A stretch of DNA of 5,550 nt from an uncultured Bacteroidales bacterium. GTDB taxonomy: Bacteria; Bacteroidota; Bacteroidia; Bacteroidales; UBA932. A program made the translations under genes and the position numbers. This document shows positions 1 to 5,550 of this stretch, piece by piece. The stretch spans positions 1 through 5,550 of the forward strand of contig CAJOQW010000019.1 of assembly GCA_905236955.1 (NCBI GenBank), given 5' to 3'. Below the pieces are notes generated by a model. That model was not told the DNA's origin, searched no databases, and saw nothing but the letters and a program-made list of their open reading frames with translations. Every line of letters begins with the position of its first letter. Position 1 is the stretch's first letter.

Positions 1-1446
1 CGGCAGGAATTCGCCGGTGAGACGCCCTCCGCAGAGGGTGATGATACGGTCGGATATGGCCATGATCTCGGGCAGTTCCGAGGATATGACCACCATCGCC
101 CGGCCTTCGGCGGCCAGGCTGTCTATGAGCTTGTATATTTCGCTTTTGGCGGCTATGTCTATGCCGCGTGTGGGTTCGTCGAGTATGAGTATGCGGGGCT
201 CCGTAAGCAGCCATTTCGCGAGCACCACCTTCTGCTGGTTCCCGCCGGACAGTTCACCTGCCTTCTGCCCTAGGGAATGGGACTTGATGCCCAGGCTGCC
301 GCGGTACTTCCCAGCCACGGAAGTCTCTTTCTTCGAGTCGAGAAGGAATGGGAAAAGGGTGCGCAGCGAAGGCAGCGTGATGTTGCGGGAGATGTCCATG
401 CCCAGCACCAGGCCGTCGTTCTTGCGGTCTTCGGGGATAAGGGCAAGGCCACAGGAGATGGCTGCCGAGGGGGAGCCGGGGAGCTTTCCGTCGGGAGTCA
501 TGGACACGCTTCCCGAAGCGAGGTCCGGATGCATGCCGAATACGGTCTCGGCCAGTTCGGTGCGTCCCGCTCCCATGAGGCCGTAGATTCCCAGGACTTC
601 GCCCGAGCGCACGTCGAACGAAACCCCGTCCACCTTGAGCCGTGCCTTGTTGCTGCTGTCGATGAGCCGAATATCCTTGGCGCTGAACAAGATGTCTCCT
701 TTGGGATGCTCCTGTTTGGTGTAGAGGTCGCTCCTTTCGCGCCCGACCATCATGCGCACGATGCCGTCCACCGAAGTCTGGGCGAAAGGCATTTCTTCCA
801 CCAGAGTGCCGTCGCGCAGCACAGTGACGTAGTCGGCCAGGCGGGAAATCTCGTCCATCTTGTGCGTGATGTAAACAATGCCTGTACCTCCGGCTTTCAG
901 TGATGCGATGAGTTTGAAGAGTATGTCCGTCTCGCCGGCCGGGAGCGACGAAGTGGGCTCGTCCATAATCAGCACCCTGGCTCCGGTGGAGAGGGCCTTG
1001 GCGATTTCGACAAGTTGCTGCTGTCCCACCTTGAGGTCGGACAGCCGGGTGCGGGTGGGAATGCCGAAACCCAGCCTTTCGAGGAGCAGGGCGGCATCTT
1101 TGTGCATCTTCCTGTAATCTATCATCCCGAGGGCGTTGTGCGGCTCCCTTCCAAGGAAGATGTTCTCGGCTATGTCCAGCCCGGGGATGAGGTTGAGTTC
1201 CTGGTGCACCATGGCGATGCCGGCGGCGAAGGCTTCGGCGGTGGAACCGAAAGACACCTTCTTCCCGTCCAGCAGCACATCCCCTTCATAGTCGGGATAG
1301 ACCCCGGAGAGTATGTTCATGAGGGTGGATTTGCCCGCGCCGTTCTCGCCGCAAAGGGCGTTCACAGCCCCTGCGTACACCCTGAAGTCCACCTTGTCCA
1401 GGGCGAGCACTCCGGGCCAGCGTTTGCTGACTCCGCGCGCCTCCAT
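1..1446 (-). CDS. rbsA: Sugar ABC transporter ATP-binding protein, RbsA/MglA/XylG type (CUT2), 3'-truncated by window edge
   Basis: This is the cytoplasmic ATPase that powers a CUT2 sugar importer. It has two fused nucleotide-binding domains. I translated the minus strand and found 482 uninterrupted codons. Domain 1 has Walker A GENGAGKST (33-41), Q-loop Gln82, signature VGQQQ (140-144), Walker B IMDEPTSS (160-167) and switch His195. Domain 2 has GLMGAGRTE (289-297), where Arg replaces the Walker A Lys as is usual in this family, signature LSGGNQQ (399-405) and Walker B ILDEPTRGID (421-430). The reading stops in the conserved SDRIITLCGGRLTGEF end, so about 15-25 residues are missing beyond position 1. 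The ATG at 1446 follows a purine-rich GGAAGG. An in-frame GTG at 1464, directly after the upstream TAA, would add six residues (start MEGKVIMEA) and is a fair alternative. It is the third gene of the operon; the permease is expected next. The family is certain; the substrate is inferred from the binding protein. Confidence 0.95.
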   Translation of the reverse strand, partial: MEARGVSKRWPGVLALDKVDFRVYAGAVNALCGENGAGKSTLMNILSGVYPDYEGDVLLDGKKVSFGSTAEAFAAGIAMVHQELNLIPGLDIAENIFLGREPHNALGMIDYRKMHKDAALLLERLGFGIPTRTRLSDLKVGQQQLVEIAKALSTGARVLIMDEPTSSLPAGETDILFKLIASLKAGGTGIVYITHKMDEISRLADYVTVLRDGTLVEEMPFAQTSVDGIVRMMVGRERSDLYTKQEHPKGDILFSAKDIRLIDSSNKARLKVDGVSFDVRSGEVLGIYGLMGAGRTELAETVFGMHPDLASGSVSMTPDGKLPGSPSAAISCGLALIPEDRKNDGLVLGMDISRNITLPSLRTLFPFLLDSKKETSVAGKYRGSLGIKSHSLGQKAGELSGGNQQKVVLAKWLLTEPRILILDEPTRGIDIAAKSEIYKLIDSLAAEGRAMVVISSELPEIMAISDRIITLCGGRLTGEFLP

Positions 1447-4400
1447 TATGACCTTCCCTTCCACTTATTCCGTCTCCAATTTTACCGGAATGACCTCGAA
1501 AGCGGAGGGGAGGGGCTTGCGCGGATCCACATCCATGACGCCGGCATATCTTACTTTCTGTCCCGGCACGAAACCATGGCCCGCGAAAGATTCCTCCAGC
1601 CGCGAGTTGATGTCGGACGAAATGAGATTGAAGTCCATGGTGTTCTCGTAGTCGTCTATGCCGAAGAAGCCCGACGCCTCGCGTACGGAATTGCCGAATA
1701 TCATGGAAGTCCGCAGGGTGATGCCGTCTTCCGCCAGGGTGATCGTCTCCCCGTCCGCGGCCTTTACGGTGCCTTCGCCCTTTACGGCCATGCTGTACGG
1801 GGCTCCTATGCCCAGGGTCCTGCCGTATTCCGAGGCGGCCTGCCGGGGATCCCTTGCCAGCGCGGAGAGCACTTCCCCGACCGGGGCCGCGTTTTCCACC
1901 ATGCCCGGCAGTATCTCGGCGAAGAACAAGTCCACCTGCTCCGTGGCGTCGAAAGTGCGGCCCGACTTGGCCTTCTCGTATTCTTCCTGCGGGATTATCT
2001 TAACCGACAGTATGCAGCAAATCGTGAACAGCGCGATGAGTGAGAGTATCTTCCAGATCTTTTTCATGGCGCTATTTCAAATAATCTTTTACGTTGGATG
2101 ATGTGACGAGGTCAACCGCGATGGGGATTTTCCGGGAGAAGTCGCCGTCCCCCTTGAGGAAGCGGTCAGCGTATTCGGCGGCGGTGGTGGCCATCAGGGC
2201 GGGGGACTGCATGCCGGTGGCGATGATGTTGCCTTCCGCTATCGACTTGAGGACGTCGTCCTGTCCGTCGAAGCCGAAGACCTTGATCTGTCTGGCCTTG
2301 CCGGCCGAGAGCACCGCCTGCCAGGCTCCCATGGCCATGGAGTCGTTGCCGCAGAAGACAGCCACTATGTCGGGATGGGCCTGGAGTATGGATTCGAGAA
2401 CCTCCATGGCCTTGTTGCGGTCGAAGTCGGCCGACTGCTGGGCCACCATTTCCAGCCCGGGATAACGGTCCACCACCGAGTGGAAACCCTTGGAACGGTT
2501 CCAGGTGTTGTTGTCGCCCACAAGCCCGAGCAGTTCGGCATATTTGCCCGTACGGCCCACAGTCCTTACGAACTCGCGGCCCATGCTGACGCAGCCCGAG
2601 AAGTTGTCGGACAGGATCTGGCAGGTGGCCAGTCCGCGCGCGTTGATTTCGCGGTCCATGCAGAAGACGGGGATTCCGGCCTCGATGGCGGCTTTGACAT
2701 TTACCACGGAGCCGTCGGCATCGGTGGGATTGAACAGTATGGCGTTGAATCCCGATGCGATTATGTTGTCGAAATGCTCGGCTTCCTTGGAAGGATTGTT
2801 CTGGGAATCGAAAATCACGGCCTGGTACCCCAGGGCCTCGGCCCTGTCGCGCGCGCTTTCACCCAGTACGACGAACCACGGATTGTTGAGGGTGGAGATC
2901 ACCACGGCTATTTTCCCCGGACCGTCCTTGACGGCCTCCTGCCTGCCTTTGCCTCCGCCGCAGGCACACAGCGCGGCGACCGCCAGCAGGAGGGGCAGGA
3001 TGCGTTTGATCGTTTTCATCGTGATAAAGACGTGATAAAGATATGAATAATTTTATATCTTCGCATCATGAAAAAATTCTGGACGATCCTTGCAATCGCA
3101 GTTGCAGCAGCCGCGATCCTTCTCATTGTCTTCAAGGACAATATCTTTGGCAACAAAAAAACGGAAGAACCCATGATGAAAAATACGGCAGTCGTAGTAG
3201 TTGACGAACTTTATGATTTCATTGACGGAAGCCTTGCCTGCCAGGGCGCCGAAGAATGTGTGAAGAACAGCGCCGCCTTCCTTTCCGGCCTCGAAGGCGT
3301 TCCCATCCTTTATACCTGCGACTACCATCCCGCCAACCACTGCTCATTCGTCGGGCAGGGCGGTCCCTGGCCGCCCCACTGCGTGCAGGGCACCCGCGGA
3401 GGCGAGATAGCCGACGAGCTCAAGCCCTTCGTCTCCGAAGAGCTGGTGTTCCTCAAGGGCGACGACCCCATGTTGGAGCAGTATTCCGGGTTCGAAGGCC
3501 ACAACGCCGCGGGACAGACCATGGGCGAAGTGCTCGAGGTCCTCGGCATCGAAAATGTCATAGTGATAGGCATCGCCACCGAATTCTGTGTCCGCAATAC
3601 CGCCGAAGACCTGCTCAAGGCGGGTTACAAGGTGACCATACAAGAAAATTGCCTCGCCTGCGTCGACCCCCAGGGGCATGTGGACGCAATCGCGGCAATG
3701 AAAGGGGAAGGCATCATCTTCACCGGTTCTCCTGCGCCAGTGTTCTGATTATCCCGTCCAGTACGGGATAGACCTGTGCGTTTGAACCCACCGCATTGTT
3801 GGAGAACAAGCTGAAGACTATGGTCCGCGACGGGTTCCCGTCGCCGGAAAGGATGTAGCCGCTGAAACAGCGGACTCCGTTCATGCTGCCGCTCTTCATG
3901 CGGATACGGTCCTTGAGGGCCGCGTCCGCCCCTGGAAGACGTCTTTCCAGGGTAGTGCCTTTTTCGCCTGCTTTCGGAAGGGAGGCCAGGAAGTCCTTAT
4001 AGACTTTGCTGCCTGCCATGGCCTTCAGGTATCTTACCATGAAAGAGGGACTTACGTAGTTCTTGCGGGACAGTCCCGACCCGTCCGCGAAACTCATCCC
4101 GCCGCTCGGACCCATCATCCCGACGGGGGAGAGGGCGCGGTGCAGGGCGGATACGCTCTGGGTGTATCCGTCATTCCCGTTAAGTCGTTTGCCCAAAGCC
4201 TTTATGAGGGTTTCCGCAATGAAATTGTCGGACTGGCAGTTGGCGGTGCGGACGATGCTTCTAAGAGGGACCGACGGCAGGGTGCCGAGTACTTCCAGGC
4301 TGTCGGCATGGCCTTCCCTGGCGGTGCCGGACACTTCGATTTCGGAAGAACCCTCCAGCCATTCGAGGAAATGGAGGGCGGCCGGATAAGGACCGTCGGG

Positions 4401-5550
4401 GATGGTGTCCTGCATCCTGCCGCGCCATGTAAGGCCGCTTGGCACCACGCCGTCGCGGGTGCGCAGGTCCTCCGTGCTCCAGTCCGTGTGCCGCCTTTCC
4501 CCCGAAAAATAGGTGCCGTCGCCCACTATGTCCCCGTTGATCTGCTTTATACCCTTGTCTTTCAGAATTTTATGCCATTTGCTGAAAGTGGTCTCCCTGC
4601 GGGGGAGATAGGAGAACAGGTTGCCTATCATCGGGTCTCCGCCGCCGATTATGTACAGGTTCCCGTTCAGCACCGAATCGGCCACTTCGCCGTCCGTGGC
4701 GAAAGTGGTCTTGAAGGTGTAGCCCCCTCCGAATGTGAGGAGGGCAGCCCCGGTGGTGATGAGCTTCATGTTGGAAGCCGGCACCATCCTTCGCTGGGCG
4801 TTGAGCCATGCAAGGGTGTCGCCGCGCATGGTCACGGCGCATATCCCCCATACGCTTTCGGACAGGGGACCGGAAGTTTCAGCCTCCTGTACCGCCCTCT
4901 GTGTAGCGGTGCGGGGCGTAGTCGGCTTCGCCTGGCAGATGAAGCACGCCAGGATTGCCGCGGAAAGCAGTGCTATCCTGTTCATGGGCAATTAAAAAAG
5001 GGCCCCGACCGGGACCCTGTGTTTCGTCAGGCTTCGGCCTCTTCGTCTTTCTTGGCAGGTGCCTTCTTTTTGGCGGGAGCCTTCTTCGCGGGCTTTTCAG
5101 CAGGGGCTTCTTCGGGTTCGGCGGCCTGGGTGATAGCCTCGCTCAGTTTGGTGTAAAGGGCGTCGGTGCGTTCGAGTATTTCCTTGCGCAGGGCGTTGTA
5201 ATAAGCCTTCTTGCTGCCTTCGATCTGCTTTGCCACAACTTTGTCGCGCAACTCGTTGTAGAGGTCTACCGCTTCTTCCATGAGGCCGGCGACGGCTTTG
5301 TCGTTGGCCTTGGGATTTACTGCCACGCAAGTAGCGCAATCTTCGATGAAGGAACTGAGAACGTAGTCGATGTCCTTTTTGATGTCTCTGAGATTCATTG
5401 TCTTTGAGTTTTAGTTCTTGGCAAAGATACGAATTATTTTCAGATTCTTCGTCGCTCCGCGATTCAGAATGACAGAATTCGCCATCATCGGTTTGTCATT
5501 CTCAGTACCGCATTGTCATTCCGGGCACCGCATTGTCGTTCCGGGCACCA

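Overview
The window most likely comes from a GC-rich member of the Bacteroidota, probably the order Bacteroidales (for example Alistipes-like or an uncultured gut lineage). The evidence is indirect. Two perfect copies of the Bacteroidota -7 promoter box (TAnnTTTG) lie at gene-start positions. Strong Shine-Dalgarno sequences are mostly missing. The small gene at 5027-5398 looks like a Bacteroidales helical protein with a Lys/Ala tail. The genus cannot be fixed from this sequence alone.

The left half (1-3019, minus strand) is a sugar ABC importer operon of the ribose/xylose/galactose (CUT2) type. It is transcribed right to left: an RbsB-like substrate-binding lipoprotein (2072-3019), a small membrane-anchored DUF2291 protein (1465-2067), and a double-domain RbsA-like ATPase (1-1446, running off the left edge). 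The gaps are 4 and 18 nt. No permease is present, so an RbsC-type gene is expected just beyond position 1. The binding protein keeps nearly the whole ribose pocket of E. coli RbsB, with Trp for one Phe. Sugar ABC importers of this class are uncommon in Bacteroidota, which usually take up glycans by SusC/SusD systems.

A 48-bp gap (3020-3067) separates this operon from a divergent nicotinamidase gene (3068-3748, plus strand). The gap holds a perfect 11-bp tandem repeat and two weak promoter boxes pointing in opposite directions. The nicotinamidase has a complete catalytic triad and metal site but also an unusual N-terminal membrane segment. A perfect -7 box and a second Met-Met start lie inside the gene, so a shorter cytosolic form is possible.

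The nicotinamidase ends tail-to-tail with dacB (3720-4985, minus strand), a class C penicillin-binding protein (PBP4 type). Their 3' ends overlap by 29 bp, and an 8-bp perfect hairpin sits just after the nicotinamidase stop. Upstream of dacB is a good intrinsic terminator (4994-5018) belonging to the small gene at 5027-5398. It ends only 8 nt before the dacB start codon, which leaves the dacB promoter unexplained.

The right edge (about 5441-5550) is non-coding and repeat-rich: an inverted repeat followed by three 20-bp tandem units that may continue beyond the window. No RNA genes, CRISPR arrays, transposases or phage genes were seen.
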